From: Acidobacteriota bacterium
GTDB lineage: Bacteria; Acidobacteriota; Terriglobia; Acidiferrales; UBA7541
Length of the DNA: 64,000 nucleotides
Direction of reading: 5' to 3'
Assembly: GCA_013289665.1 (NCBI GenBank)
Contig: JABCZN010000013.1
Coordinates: 1 to 64,000, forward strand
Below, one piece after another: positions 1-8,256 of this stretch. Made by a program: the position numbers and the translations under genes. Numbering within the stretch: the first letter of the stretch is position 1; the number at the start of each line of letters is the position of its first letter. Below the pieces are notes generated by a model. That model saw only the letters and a program-made list of their open reading frames with translations. It had not been told where the DNA came from and did not search any database.

Positions 1-55
1 TGCAAACAAGGGGGTAGGTTTTCACTACATCGACTTTCAGAGCGTGCGTTGTTGA
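1..55 (+). CDS. Possible 3' end of a gene entering from the left
   Basis: A frame beginning at base 2 is open from the window edge to a TGA at 53-55 and encodes 17 residues ending FHYIDFQSVRC. It is too short to identify. It could be the C-terminus of an upstream gene or a chance open frame; I see no motif that decides. Confidence 0.2.
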   Translation, partial: ANKGVGFHYIDFQSVRC

Positions 56-166
56 CCGGTAAGAACTTCCCGGCGAACTACCTGCGAAAAAATCAAAAAA
101 TACAGTTCAGTGACGAACTTCGGCTAGCTAGCGGGCGATCGGTTCGTTTGATAATTTAGGGATAGA

Positions 167-202
167 GCGTCGTACAATGGCAGTATAGAAGCTTCCCAAG
201 CT
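167..202 (+). pseudogene. Truncated copy of tRNA-Gly (5' part to anticodon stem)
   Basis: These 36 bases are identical to bases 715-750 of the intact tRNA-Gly downstream. They cover the end of the acceptor stem, the D arm and the anticodon loop including CCC. The copy lacks the first acceptor bases and everything after the anticodon stem, so it cannot fold as a tRNA. Partial tRNA duplications of this type are commonly left by integrated elements or by recombination. The stretch between the copies holds an acetolactate synthase remnant. Confidence 0.75.
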
Positions 203-389
203 GTGGATGGAATCGTTGGAGTCGATTGGCGTGCGCCCAAGTCAGGCGTTCGAGAGGAGCGGCTTGACGTTATCTAAGAACATGTAAGGATATTGTTAAC
301 GTTGCCGATGCCCACAGATAATGTTATCCGAAAGATGATTCTTCCTAGCTGTGAACAGAGATAAGGGTTGCATACCGTGGATCAGAGCC

Positions 390-625
390 CACATCTGGAT
401 GGCTCGGCATCTTTACAGTTTTCGTGCCCGGCAGATTCTAATGACCAACGGGCAACAGACACTGGGCGTCGGCCTCCCGCGGGCGATTGCTGCCAGCCTG
501 GTGCGTCCCTCTGAAAAAGTAATCTCGATCTCTGGTGACGGAGGTTTTTGTTCTCGGCCATTGAATTGGAAACCGCGGTCCGTCTCAAGTGCAACCTTGT
601 CCATTTGGTCTGGACTGACGGCTAA
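390..625 (+). pseudogene. Acetolactate synthase (AlsS/IlvB type) C-terminal remnant, frameshifted
   Basis: The translation from about 390 reads [15 protein letters not shown], then [11 protein letters not shown] and [10 protein letters not shown]. These are hallmarks of the thiamine-diphosphate-binding domain of catabolic acetolactate synthases, where GDGG is the start of the TPP/Mg motif. Just after GDGGF the homology continues in a different frame ([20 protein letters not shown]), so there is a frameshift near base 550. No N-terminal two thirds are present and the copy ends before the usual C-terminus. It is a dead fragment lying between the truncated and the intact tRNA-Gly. Confidence 0.7.
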
Positions 626-710
626 TTGGAAAATATGGAAGTTATTGGAAAACGGCCGCGCTGTACCGGCAGCCGGTTAGTTGTGTATAATCAGCAAACT
701 AGAGGAATGA

Positions 711-784
711 GCGGGCGTCGTACAATGGCAGTATAGAAGCTTCCCAAGCTTCGGACGTGGGTTCGATTCCCATCGCCCGCTCCA
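711..784 (+). tRNA. tRNA-Gly (anticodon CCC)
   Basis: The acceptor stem GCGGGCG pairs with CGCCCGC, and CCA is encoded at 782-784. The anticodon stem GAAGC/GCTTC encloses the loop TTCCCAA with anticodon CCC. The T stem GTGGG/CCCAT (one G-T pair) encloses TTCGATT. All arms of a canonical 71-nt body plus CCA are visible, so this is an intact glycine tRNA reading GGG. It lies about 500 bases downstream of a truncated copy of itself. Confidence 0.95.
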
Positions 785-953
785 TTAAACCAAAATACAA
801 ATCCATACGGAACTTAGCTCCATTTCGGCGCTTGGCTCCAATTAGATTGCTGTGTGACGATCAATTTTGTGTGTCCGTGTGTTTTCTGCCTATTTTCTGT
901 GCGTCACTCCCAATGTTGATGGTCCTTTTCCACAGGCGCCCGTTCAGCCTCAA

Positions 954-1256
954 GGGTCACTATCAATCCGGCCATACGGGGTCACTAAAAAACCGGCCAT
1001 AGTATTTAGGCGTGGGCGGCCCGTTCGTTGACGACGTTTCTTCGATTCTGGAGCGTATCCGGCCGTGCTTTTTGGTTCTACCTGCCTACACATAAGGTGA
1101 TGTTGTTGTTGAGGTTGTGGGAAAGTGGGAATCGCGAAGCGATTTCCAAGGCAGCGAAGCTGCCGGCTTTTCCACAACACAGGTTGCGACCACAGTCTAT
1201 GCCTTCTGTATGGCCGGGTCGGAGGTGACCCTGTATGGCCGGTTTTGGGTGACCCC
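954..1256. mobile_element. Non-autonomous IS21-like element (MITE) with tandem terminal repeats
   Basis: The left end has two tandem repeats, 954-977 and 978-1002, of the form GGGTCAC(N)nCCGGCCATA. The right end carries the same unit twice in inverted orientation, 1208-1231 and 1233-1256 (GTATGGCCGG...GTGACCC). Multiple terminal repeats at each end are typical of the IS21 family. The roughly 200 bases between contain no transposase frame, only a region with short dyads (1130-1175). It is therefore a deletion derivative that could only move if an IS21 transposase acts in trans. The right end sits 63 bases before the SWIM gene. Confidence 0.7.
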
Positions 1257-1318
1257 TGAGGTTCAGCCGCTTCCCCATTTCCTGCTATGTTGGCGGGTTA
1301 CTAACGGAGGAGCCAACA

Positions 1319-1711
1319 ATGATCGTCAAAGAACATATCTCCGCTCGACAACAGCGTGCCCGGAAAGCAATTCAGAGCATTCTTACGGAGCCGGCCGGGC
1401 AGGCTTATGACGACTATGTCGTGCAGTCGGCAAGCGGCAGGAAGTATCGAGTGGCAATGCGCGGTCCCAGTGTGTTTGAAAACTTCTGCTCCTGCGCCGA
1501 TTTCGCGGTGAACACCCTCGACACTTGCAAGCACATCGAAGCACTACTGCTTCGTCTCCATCGCCGGTTTGGTCGATCCTTTGTCAGCCAGCAGTATCCG
1601 TGTCCTGCGGTGAACTATGGTGATGAGCCGTTACGGAATCCCGAGATGATCATTCTGCGATCTCCGAAGGAAGCACGCCCATTGCCCGTACGACACACCT
1701 CAGGATATTGA
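1319..1711 (+). CDS. SWIM zinc-finger protein, probably a 5' remnant
   Basis: This 130-residue frame follows a good Shine-Dalgarno sequence (GGAGGAG, 7 bases before ATG). Residues about 57-72 contain C-S-C, ten residues, then C-K-H, matching the SWIM zinc-binding pattern CxC...CxH. In bacteria this motif often lies in the N-terminal part of large SNF2-type helicases. Here the frame stops soon after, and its 3' end overlaps the convergent toxin gene by 62 bases. I infer that a longer gene was cut by rearrangement, but a stand-alone small SWIM protein cannot be excluded. The upstream neighbour is an IS21-like element, which fits a disturbed locus. Confidence 0.5.
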   Translation: MIVKEHISARQQRARKAIQSILTEPAGQAYDDYVVQSASGRKYRVAMRGPSVFENFCSCADFAVNTLDTCKHIEALLLRLHRRFGRSFVSQQYPCPAVNYGDEPLRNPEMIILRSPKEARPLPVRHTSGY

Positions 1712-2030
1712 CCACGGTCGCTCGGCTGAGTGTTCGAAGAGGGCTTCGCGGCAGCCTGAGATCTTTCTTGGCAACGGTTGTAATGCCATTCCCCCAAACT
1801 TCGGACGTCTCGGACAATCCGGTTTGTCCGGGTGTCAGTTGCAAAGACGAGTTCTGACGGAGCGCCGTTCCGATTGGAACGACGACAACGGTAGAAGCAC
1901 GTGGGTGATGGTTTTGCGCATTTGAAGAAACAACGATAACGTACCGCAAGCCCTTATGCGGGGGCTCTTTAATAACCCAAATTTCGCCCTGACCTGGTCT
2001 AGGAAGAACTGGTGTTCCGGCGGATGCCAT
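1650..2030 (-). CDS. MazF/PemK-family toxin (endoribonuclease)
   Basis: The 126-residue product has the MazF/PemK layout: QGEIWVI near the N-terminus, a RYVIVVSS strand (residues about 29-36), VVVVPIGT (about 48-55), and a C-terminal part with LTPGQTGL and VWGNGITTVAKKDL. Members of this family cleave mRNA and are held inactive by a co-encoded antitoxin. The start codon follows the antitoxin stop codon directly, with no bases between, so translation is very likely coupled. Its 3' end overlaps the convergent SWIM frame. Length is normal for the family. Confidence 0.8.
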   Translation of the reverse strand: MASAGTPVLPRPGQGEIWVIKEPPHKGLRYVIVVSSNAQNHHPRASTVVVVPIGTALRQNSSLQLTPGQTGLSETSEVWGNGITTVAKKDLRLPRSPLRTLSRATVVNILRCVVRAMGVLPSEIAE

Positions 2031-2387
2031 CTATCGAGCGTCAGCCTTTGGCGCGGCCTCGTAAATGTCCGCGTGCGCCTCGGACTCGACCAGTGCGGCA
2101 AGCCCCGTGGCACCGACCTGCCCCCAGGTTGCATCCTCCAGAACGGCGGCGTCGGGCAGCGCGTCGTAAAAAGCGGAAATGTCGGCGTTCAATTGTTTTA
2201 GCTCTTGAGCACGGCGCGTGGCTTCAATCATACGCTCCATGACAGTGCTCACATGAGAGCGCTCTTTGGCGCTGATCGACTTCACATATTCCGCAGAACG
2301 TCTCGAAAGAGTGATCGTCACTCGTTCCTTGCGCTCTGGGCGGACGGTTCCGGGTATTCTCTTACGCTTTGTATGACGCCGCAGCAT
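2031..2387 (-). CDS. Antitoxin of the MazF-type pair, ribbon-helix-helix-like
   Basis: I place the start at the methionine of MLRRHTKRKR (118 residues). The frame stays open upstream to 2666, but that part lacks a clear start. The basic N-terminus followed by ERVTITLSRRSAEYVKSI and a helical segment resembles a ribbon-helix-helix DNA-binding domain. The acidic C-terminal part would bind and neutralise the toxin. The TAG stop is followed immediately by the toxin ATG. Such antitoxins usually repress their own promoter, which would lie between 2388 and about 2500. I did not find a clear operator there. Confidence 0.65.
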   Translation of the reverse strand: MLRRHTKRKRIPGTVRPERKERVTITLSRRSAEYVKSISAKERSHVSTVMERMIEATRRAQELKQLNADISAFYDALPDAAVLEDATWGQVGATGLAALVESEAHADIYEAAPKADAR

Positions 2388-2789
2388 ACGATTATCATAC
2401 CGATTGTAAGGCTCGATGTCAATAGACCGAGTTGTGGGGAAGTGGGGAGTTGTGGGTTGTCCAAAGATGTCGTCCAGGTCGCTTCGCTCGAATTCCGATG
2501 CCAACCGCACAGATTCGGAGAGCTTGTAGTTTCCGCGGCAGCCTTCGCGCTGGTGGGAATGGTCCCTCGGGCAGAAAAGGTCATCGAGCTTCTCGCAAGC
2601 ATCAGTGTGCGCTGAAAGATAGGAATGAAGGGAAAACGGTCTTGGCGACACGAGGGGATTCGGCATTATCCGCGAGGCGCATTATACGCTGGACACGGTC
2701 CTGCGACGGTCAAGCAGTTTTAGAAATTGGGGGAAAAGAAGTATGATCGAATCTCCTACCTCCGCCAAATCAAGCATCCCGAGTTCTGA
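2388..2789. other. Intergenic region, nothing recognised
   Basis: This stretch lies between the antitoxin start (minus strand) and the next plus-strand gene. Short open frames occur on both strands but none has a recognisable domain or a convincing ribosome binding site. The last bases before 2790 encode an open stretch ending KYDRISYLRQIKHPEF in the plus frame, which could be the tail of a decayed gene. Confidence 0.3.
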
Positions 2790-3101
2790 ATGCCGTTTAA
2801 CAGATGTGTTGTCCGGCTGAAGGACTCCCACGATACGGTGCATGAGGCCGTTGTACACGCGGAGTCGCTTTATGAGGCTGTGTTGCTCGGACTGAATCGG
2901 TTGGTGGATGTTGGCTGGGAGTCAGACACGGACGAAACCATCAAACAGGCCGAGGTAGAAATTCATCAGGAGCCAACCAGGCACATTGTAAATGTCCCGG
3001 AACTACTGAATTGGGTCAAGCAAGATACAATGCTCCCGGGAGAGGGAACTAAGAAAGAGAAAGTTGAGGAAGCTACTTGGAAGGCAATAAGTTGCTTATG
3101 A
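2790..3101 (+). CDS. Hypothetical protein (103 aa)
   Basis: I do not recognise a family. The product is soluble and mixed alpha/beta in appearance, with an acidic middle (VGWESDTDETIKQAEVEIHQ) and a lysine/glutamate-rich C-terminus. Its stop codon overlaps the next start in an ATGA arrangement, so the two small genes are translationally coupled and probably act together. Their place in a region with toxin-antitoxin genes and mobile-element scars suggests accessory genes, but nothing in the sequence shows a function. Confidence 0.55.
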   Translation: MPFNRCVVRLKDSHDTVHEAVVHAESLYEAVLLGLNRLVDVGWESDTDETIKQAEVEIHQEPTRHIVNVPELLNWVKQDTMLPGEGTKKEKVEEATWKAISCL

Positions 3102-3262
3102 AAATCACCGATCAGTGGCTCTTATTCAAATACGTCAGAGGTCAGTTCACGCCACTGTCGAAGCCGTTCAAGACCAAAGCAGCAGCAGAAAAGGAGCGAT
3201 TGAAACTGCCGGAGCGAGAGCGGAAGTCGGTAGCGGTGGGAGTGATTCGGATAAAGCGGTGA
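3098..3262 (+). CDS. Small hypothetical protein (54 aa), coupled to upstream gene
   Basis: The frame is open from 3077, but the ATG at 3098 overlaps the upstream TGA (ATGA) and is the likely start. The product MKITDQWLLFKYVRGQFTPL... is very basic, with lysine and arginine clusters in its second half. It could bind nucleic acid or simply be a small accessory protein. No motif is recognised. Downstream, before the oxygenase, AAGGGAC (3272-3278) and GTCCCTT (3298-3304) form an inverted repeat with no U tract. Confidence 0.5.
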   Translation: MKITDQWLLFKYVRGQFTPLSKPFKTKAAAEKERLKLPERERKSVAVGVIRIKR

Positions 3263-3328
3263 TAGGTCAGAAAGGGACGCCCCCTCGGAGTGGAAGTGTC
3301 CCTTGGTCACATAAGTTTGGGGTGGAAC

Positions 3329-4513
3329 ATGAGCAAGCTAACGAAGAGCATGCGAGCAAAGGCCGGTAGGCGCGCAGAAACGAGCAGGCAAGCAGGGACG
3401 AGGGCGCAGCAGAAAACGTTGCCGCGGAGATATTACACCGATCCGGAGAATTTCCGGTGCGAAATGGAGACGTTTTTCTATGGGATGTGGGTGTGCGTGG
3501 GACGGAGCGAGCAGCTTGCGAGCGCAAGGGAATTTTTCCTGCGGGACGTGGCGGGAGAAAGCATCATTATCACGCGGAACGAGGGAGGAGTGGTTCACGC
3601 GTTTTACAACGTTTGCCGACATCGAGGAACGCAACTTTGCCGCGAGGCGGAAGGAAAATTTGCGGGGCGGATTCAGTGCCCATATCACGGCTGGACATAC
3701 GGACTGGACGGGAAGCTGCTGGGCGCGCCGCATATGGATGATTGCGGCTTCCGACGCGAAGAGTATCCGCTCTATGCGGTGGGCGCGGAAGAGTGGGCGG
3801 GACACATTTTCGTGAACCTTGCGAAGCGGCGAGATCCGCTGCGAGAGCAGCTTGGGGAACTTCCGGGAAAATTTGCGGCGTGGGGGATGCAGAACCTGAG
3901 AATGCACAAGCGGATGGTGTATGACGTGAAAGCTAACTGGAAGCTGATCGTGCAGAACTACAACGAATGCCTGCATTGTCCTGTGCTGCATCCGGCGCTG
4001 CATCGCATCACAGACTATCTGAGTGGAGACAACGATCGGCCACAAGCTGGGTACATCGGCGGCTCGATGGAGTTTCGCAGCGGCGTGCAGACCATGAGCA
4101 CCGATGGAGAGCGGCGGCGGGCGCATCTTCCTGGGCTGAACGAAAAACAGAGACGGGTGGTGATGTACTACACGGTGTATCCGAATTTGTTCTTGAGCCT
4201 GCACCCGGACTACGTAATGGCGCACACGCTGTGGCCACAGGCGGTGGACCGGACGCAGGTGATTTGCGAATGGCACTTTCATCCGACGGAAATGGCGAAG
4301 GTGGATTTCCGGGCGGACGATGTGGTGGAATTCTGGGACCAGACGAACCGGGAAGATTGGGGAATTTCGGAGTTGGGACAAAAAGGGATTTGCTCGCGGG
4401 CGTACCAGCCGGGACCGTACTCGCCGCGCGAAGGCTTGCCTCAAGCGTTTGACCGGATGATCGTGAGATGCGAGAAGGAAGGCGGGCGACGCCAGAATCA
4501 ACTGGATTCGTAA
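3329..4513 (+). CDS. Rieske non-heme iron oxygenase, alpha subunit-like
   Basis: The start at 3329 (MSKLTKSM) has GGGGTGG just upstream; the frame is open 39 bases further back. The 394-residue protein carries a Rieske 2Fe-2S cluster motif C-R-H (C96, H98) and C-P-Y-H (C117, H120). It then has the mononuclear-iron motif NYNECLHCPVLH (H216, H221) and a downstream acidic FWDQTNREDW that can supply the third ligand. This is the two-domain layout of aromatic-ring hydroxylase alpha subunits and related O/N-demethylases. No beta subunit, ferredoxin or reductase lies nearby, so electron partners must be encoded elsewhere. The substrate cannot be inferred. The N-terminal 30 residues are basic and not part of the domain. 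Confidence 0.9.
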   Translation: MSKLTKSMRAKAGRRAETSRQAGTRAQQKTLPRRYYTDPENFRCEMETFFYGMWVCVGRSEQLASAREFFLRDVAGESIIITRNEGGVVHAFYNVCRHRGTQLCREAEGKFAGRIQCPYHGWTYGLDGKLLGAPHMDDCGFRREEYPLYAVGAEEWAGHIFVNLAKRRDPLREQLGELPGKFAAWGMQNLRMHKRMVYDVKANWKLIVQNYNECLHCPVLHPALHRITDYLSGDNDRPQAGYIGGSMEFRSGVQTMSTDGERRRAHLPGLNEKQRRVVMYYTVYPNLFLSLHPDYVMAHTLWPQAVDRTQVICEWHFHPTEMAKVDFRADDVVEFWDQTNREDWGISELGQKGICSRAYQPGPYSPREGLPQAFDRMIVRCEKEGGRRQNQLDS

Positions 4514-4718
4514 TTCGTATCGGAGCCCAGCCCGCGGTGCTGGCGACGATCCAGTGGGTGTTTCTGTTCTGGCGCTATCGCGACTCGTTTGCGCCACTGT
4601 ATGTGGCGAAGGCGAACGTAACGAAACGAGCAGATTCGACCGAGTGGAAAATCTCGAACTGAAAATTGGACAGGTGGCCTTCAATACAGAACTTGTCCAG
4701 GGGGTATATACTGCGCCT

Positions 4719-5126
4719 ATGTCGCAAAGTGATTTAGTTGTTGTCCAGTCGTACGGCACTGAAGGCGAGGCCGAGGTTGCGAAGGGGGTCCTTGAGTCCT
4801 CAGGCATCGATGCGATGATTCAGGCGGATACCGCAGGTCGCATGCGAGAGCATCTGGCATGGAGCGGCCTGGGACATCGGGTGCTTGTGCGCGAAGAGGA
4901 CGAAGCCACGGCGCGAAGCCTTCTCGCATTGCCCCAAAACGATGAACTCGTGCTGCTTCAGAATGCAACGGAGATCCAAGTTGAAATTCTCCAAGGCGCG
5001 CTTTTGTCCGCAGACATTTTCGCAACGGTCCGGGATGACGGCACGTATTATCAACTGCTCGTGAATAAAGAAGATGCAGCGACAGCACGCAAGGTGATTG
5101 AGGCGCTCTCAAAAGGGCGACCATAG
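4719..5126 (+). CDS. DUF2007-type putative signal-transducing protein, duplicated domain
   Basis: I take the start as ATG at 4719 (MSQSDLVVVQSYGTEGEAE). The longer frame reaching back to 4554 has no family resemblance in its first 55 residues. The 135-residue product contains two copies of a small alpha/beta unit of about 65 residues. Each has a strand, then a helix around EAEVAKGVLESSGIDA or EVEILQGALLSADIFA, then a strand ending in a V-N/R-x-E-D motif. This matches the DUF2007 fold related to PII-like signal proteins. It is a stand-alone cytosolic protein of unknown ligand. The neighbours on either side are unrelated enzymes. Confidence 0.7.
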   Translation: MSQSDLVVVQSYGTEGEAEVAKGVLESSGIDAMIQADTAGRMREHLAWSGLGHRVLVREEDEATARSLLALPQNDELVLLQNATEIQVEILQGALLSADIFATVRDDGTYYQLLVNKEDAATARKVIEALSKGRP

Positions 5127-5264
5127 CTACAAACCAGGGACCTTCCGGCCACGCTGACGCGTGATACTTTTTCATCCATGAATCAACTCCAGACCGTACG
5201 CACACAAGTTGGATCTATTGTACGAAGGCCAGCAGGATGAACGATGTGCCCATTTCGTGGAGGG

Positions 5265-6578
5265 ATGATGATCCGCAGGATTTTAGTTGGTGTGTTTTCC
5301 TTGATAGCTATTGGCGTCCCATTCGCGGCTTCCCAGACTAATGAACAGATCTTAATCAAAACGACTCGTCTGATCGACATGAGCAAGGGCTCGATAGCGA
5401 ATGACCAGGCGATTCTGATCAATGGTGCAACGATCGTTGAGATCGGGCCCAGTTCCGTGGTTCTACAGCACACTTCAGGAAACCTGAGGGTCGTCGATCT
5501 GACGGGTTTGACGGTGTTGCCGGGTTTAATCGATTGCCATGCCCATGTGCTGGGAAACTTGAAGGATCTGTCGCCCGTTGCGCAACTGCGCATCTCGTCG
5601 GCGCAAGCCACGCTATGGGGCGCTCACAACTTGCGAATTTGGCTGGATCACGGATTCACGACGTTGCGGGACGCGGGCGAACAAGACCTCGGCTACGGGC
5701 AATTAGCACTGCGCGACAGCATCAAGATGGGCCTGATCGAGGGGCCACGAATAGTTTCGGCCGGCAACTACATTTCGGTTACAGGTGGTCATGGTGACGC
5801 TGACGCTCTGGCGCCCGACCAGGCTTTGCCGCCCCGTCCCAATCTTGCTGACACGGTGGACGGTGTTTCAGCGGCTGTTCGGCATGACATCAAGTACGGT
5901 GCCGACTGGATAAAACTGATGGCGACAGGCGGCATTTCCGATCCCATGAGCGACTTCAATGTGCAGGAACTGAGCGAAGAGCAAATGCGCAGGGCCGTGG
6001 AGGTGGCGCACCGGGCGCACAAATTTGTGATGGCTCATGCGGAAGGACAGGACGGTATTAAGTCCGCTGTTCGAGCAGGCGTCGATTCCATCGAACACGG
6101 GACACTTCTCGACGAAGAAGGCGCAGCTTTAATGGAAAAGAAGGGCACGTGGCTTGTGCCCACGCTATCGGTCATGCAGAGGTACGCAACCATCGGCCGC
6201 GAGAGCGGCTTGGATCCGGTAGCGCTCGAAAAATCACGCCTCATCCTGAAGTATCAATCCGATGCTTTTCAGCGCGCAATAAATCACCACCTGAAAATCG
6301 CATTCGGGCTGGATGACGATCCGGATTTCTTGCCAAATGAATTCGGGGCAATGGTGAAAGGTGGCTTAACGCCAACCGAAGCTTTGCAGACAGCCACCAC
6401 GCATGCTGCTGAATTACTTGGGTTGTCAAAAGAGATCGGTTCGCTTGAACAAGGGAAAGCCGCGGACATCATTGCCGTGTCGGGAGATCCCACAAAAGAT
6501 ATCCATGCCATGGAGACTGTAGTCTTTGTAATGAAAGCCGGGAAAATCCTGCGGGATACTCGGGCGACACAAAAATAG
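5265..6578 (+). CDS. Secreted amidohydrolase (imidazolonepropionase/Xaa-Pro dipeptidase-like)
   Basis: The start is one of two adjacent ATGs at 5265 and 5268 behind GGAGGG. The first 25 residues form a Sec signal peptide ending around AAS. The mature part has the amidohydrolase-superfamily motifs in order: GLIDCHAHV (HxH metal ligands), DWIKLMATGG (likely carboxylated lysine), MAHAEGQ (His ligand), SIEHGT (His ligand) and FGLDDDPDF (catalytic Asp region). It ends with the usual LGSLEQGKAADI-type sandwich segment (here IGSLEQGKAADI). Related proteins hydrolyse prolidase-type dipeptides or cyclic amides, probably in the periplasm. The 3' end overlaps the convergent metallopeptidase by 110 bases. 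Confidence 0.85.
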   Translation: MMIRRILVGVFSLIAIGVPFAASQTNEQILIKTTRLIDMSKGSIANDQAILINGATIVEIGPSSVVLQHTSGNLRVVDLTGLTVLPGLIDCHAHVLGNLKDLSPVAQLRISSAQATLWGAHNLRIWLDHGFTTLRDAGEQDLGYGQLALRDSIKMGLIEGPRIVSAGNYISVTGGHGDADALAPDQALPPRPNLADTVDGVSAAVRHDIKYGADWIKLMATGGISDPMSDFNVQELSEEQMRRAVEVAHRAHKFVMAHAEGQDGIKSAVRAGVDSIEHGTLLDEEGAALMEKKGTWLVPTLSVMQRYATIGRESGLDPVALEKSRLILKYQSDAFQRAINHHLKIAFGLDDDPDFLPNEFGAMVKGGLTPTEALQTATTHAAELLGLSKEIGSLEQGKAADIIAVSGDPTKDIHAMETVVFVMKAGKILRDTRATQK

Positions 6579-8256
6579 GGTGGCCGCCGGCAGAGTGATC
6601 ACCCGTTGCCGGGAGTGTTGCCTGCTTCAAGCGATGAATCTGCTCGAGCAGTGCCTGTGGCGATACCGGACGGCCCAGGAAATTCTGCATCAAGGTGTGA
6701 GTGTCACGTTCCGAGCCGTAGCGCAACAGCTGTTCGGAGAGCCAGCCATACCAGCGGGAATCTCCAGTGTCGAATGCACCCAGGGCCTCCGAGATTTGCT
6801 GGCGCATCTCGGCGGTAAGCACCGCCCCCAGTCCGTAGTTCACCATGTAACCAGGAATGTCCGCCAACTGCACTCGCACCGCCCACCAGGAAAGCTCGGG
6901 ATGCGGCACAATATGCAAATAGCGGCTGGTGATTTCGGTCCACAGGGCGTTGGGATCGGTCGAAGGGGCGCGAAACATCCGGAGTTCGAACAAGGACCAA
7001 GCCACATCGAGAACGACAACGGAATATAGTGCCCGCAGCGAGAGTTGTTCGGAAGCTTCATGGCCCAGGTAGCGGCGCTGCCATATAGGCTCATAGGTGC
7101 TCCAGGCGGGAACATCAGCGAACGCCTCCGCGAAAAGGTCGCTTGGCCAGTCCACGAAGGCGGGACGATTACGAATCGCGGTGATGTTCACCACATGGCC
7201 GTTCTCGTGTACCAGTTCATTCAATACGAACAGGCCGCCGCGCTCGTACGGGGCCGACACGCGTGCCACGGTGGGCTTCCAGACTCCGTTCACCATTCGT
7301 CCGTGCGTGACAAATTCCGTGTACGCCAATGCCGCCTTACTCGGCCTGGGGGAAAGATCGTAGAGCGTTCCCATTTGTTCCAGATCGGCTCCCAGATCGC
7401 GGTAGTAGCGCTCGTTAATCGGTTGGAGCGATTCCCGCGGGATGTATGTTCCGAGCAAGTGGTCGGCGCCCCCAGCCTGGAAACGAAAGTCCCAAGGTTC
7501 GATCATGGCATCGCCGTTTGATTCTCGCCAGGCATCGAGGATCTGCACCAGCCAGCGGTCGACTTCCTCGGAATCTATGCCGACGTCGCGGGCGGCGTTG
7601 TCGATTTCCGAGCCATTCTTGGCCGCTTCAGCGGCAGCACCGGCGATCATGCGGCGATACGGGCTGTCAGGCTCGTTGTTGCCGTTAATGGCCTGCCACA
7701 GCGGAACAAAAGCAAGGAAGACCGCCTTGCGGCGGCCAGCGTCGAAGGTTTCATGCAGCAAGTCGAGGGCGGAAACCCGGTTAATCTTGCCGCCCTCAAA
7801 GCTGAGGCTGTTGCCGATTTCGACGAAGCAAGCGACCAGGGCAGATTTAAGGGCCCGATATGCAATGTCTTTGCGGGCTGCATCCTGGCATTTGGCCGCC
7901 GGGCTGAAGAGCGCCCCACCACCGGTGAAGGCCCTCATCTGCTTGCGCATGGCGGCGATAGCCGCGGTGTCCCCTCCGGAGAGTCCGGAGCTGGGCAACC
8001 TCTCCAGTTCCTTGGCCAGTTTGGCGCGCTTCTTGCGGTAGAATTGCTCCCAGCCAGCGCGGTCTTTGCCCTGATATGTGCTTAGCAAGCCGGAATCGAT
8101 GGTTCCAAGGATGGTGTTGGCGTCGCTGACGTCAGCATAAAGATACTCGACTACCGATACCTTTTTCGAGTCGACGATGAGACCGGAATCTTCGCATATA
8201 GAGTTGGGCGAAACGAGCAAACTGCAAGCCACACCGATGGAGAGAAGGTTTTTCAT
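6469..8256 (-). CDS. HExxH zinc metallopeptidase (gluzincin, M3/M32-like)
   Basis: I start at MKNLLSIGVACSLLVSPNS (8256), which gives a signal peptide; the frame is open to 8529 but that part is unlike protein. The 595-residue product has HENGH (H350, E351, H354) followed 23 residues later by E377 in LFAEAFADV. This is the zinc site of gluzincins such as oligopeptidases of the M3 and M32 type. The N-terminal 250 residues are largely helical. The last 30-40 residues lie antisense to the end of the amidohydrolase gene and may be a run-on after loss of an earlier stop. Substrate is unknown. It is probably exported, so it would act on peptides in the periplasm. Confidence 0.75.
   Translation of the reverse strand: MKNLLSIGVACSLLVSPNSICEDSGLIVDSKKVSVVEYLYADVSDANTILGTIDSGLLSTYQGKDRAGWEQFYRKKRAKLAKELERLPSSGLSGGDTAAIAAMRKQMRAFTGGGALFSPAAKCQDAARKDIAYRALKSALVACFVEIGNSLSFEGGKINRVSALDLLHETFDAGRRKAVFLAFVPLWQAINGNNEPDSPYRRMIAGAAAEAAKNGSEIDNAARDVGIDSEEVDRWLVQILDAWRESNGDAMIEPWDFRFQAGGADHLLGTYIPRESLQPINERYYRDLGADLEQMGTLYDLSPRPSKAALAYTEFVTHGRMVNGVWKPTVARVSAPYERGGLFVLNELVHENGHVVNITAIRNRPAFVDWPSDLFAEAFADVPAWSTYEPIWQRRYLGHEASEQLSLRALYSVVVLDVAWSLFELRMFRAPSTDPNALWTEITSRYLHIVPHPELSWWAVRVQLADIPGYMVNYGLGAVLTAEMRQQISEALGAFDTGDSRWYGWLSEQLLRYGSERDTHTLMQNFLGRPVSPQALLEQIHRLKQATLPATGDHSAGGHPIFVSPEYPAGFSRLSLQRLQSPWHGYLLWDLPTRQ

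Noticed and set aside
3338..4807. 489-residue open frame on the minus strand
   Set aside because: It is antisense to the Rieske oxygenase, is rich in Arg, Pro and His, and has no domain; a shadow frame of GC-rich coding DNA.
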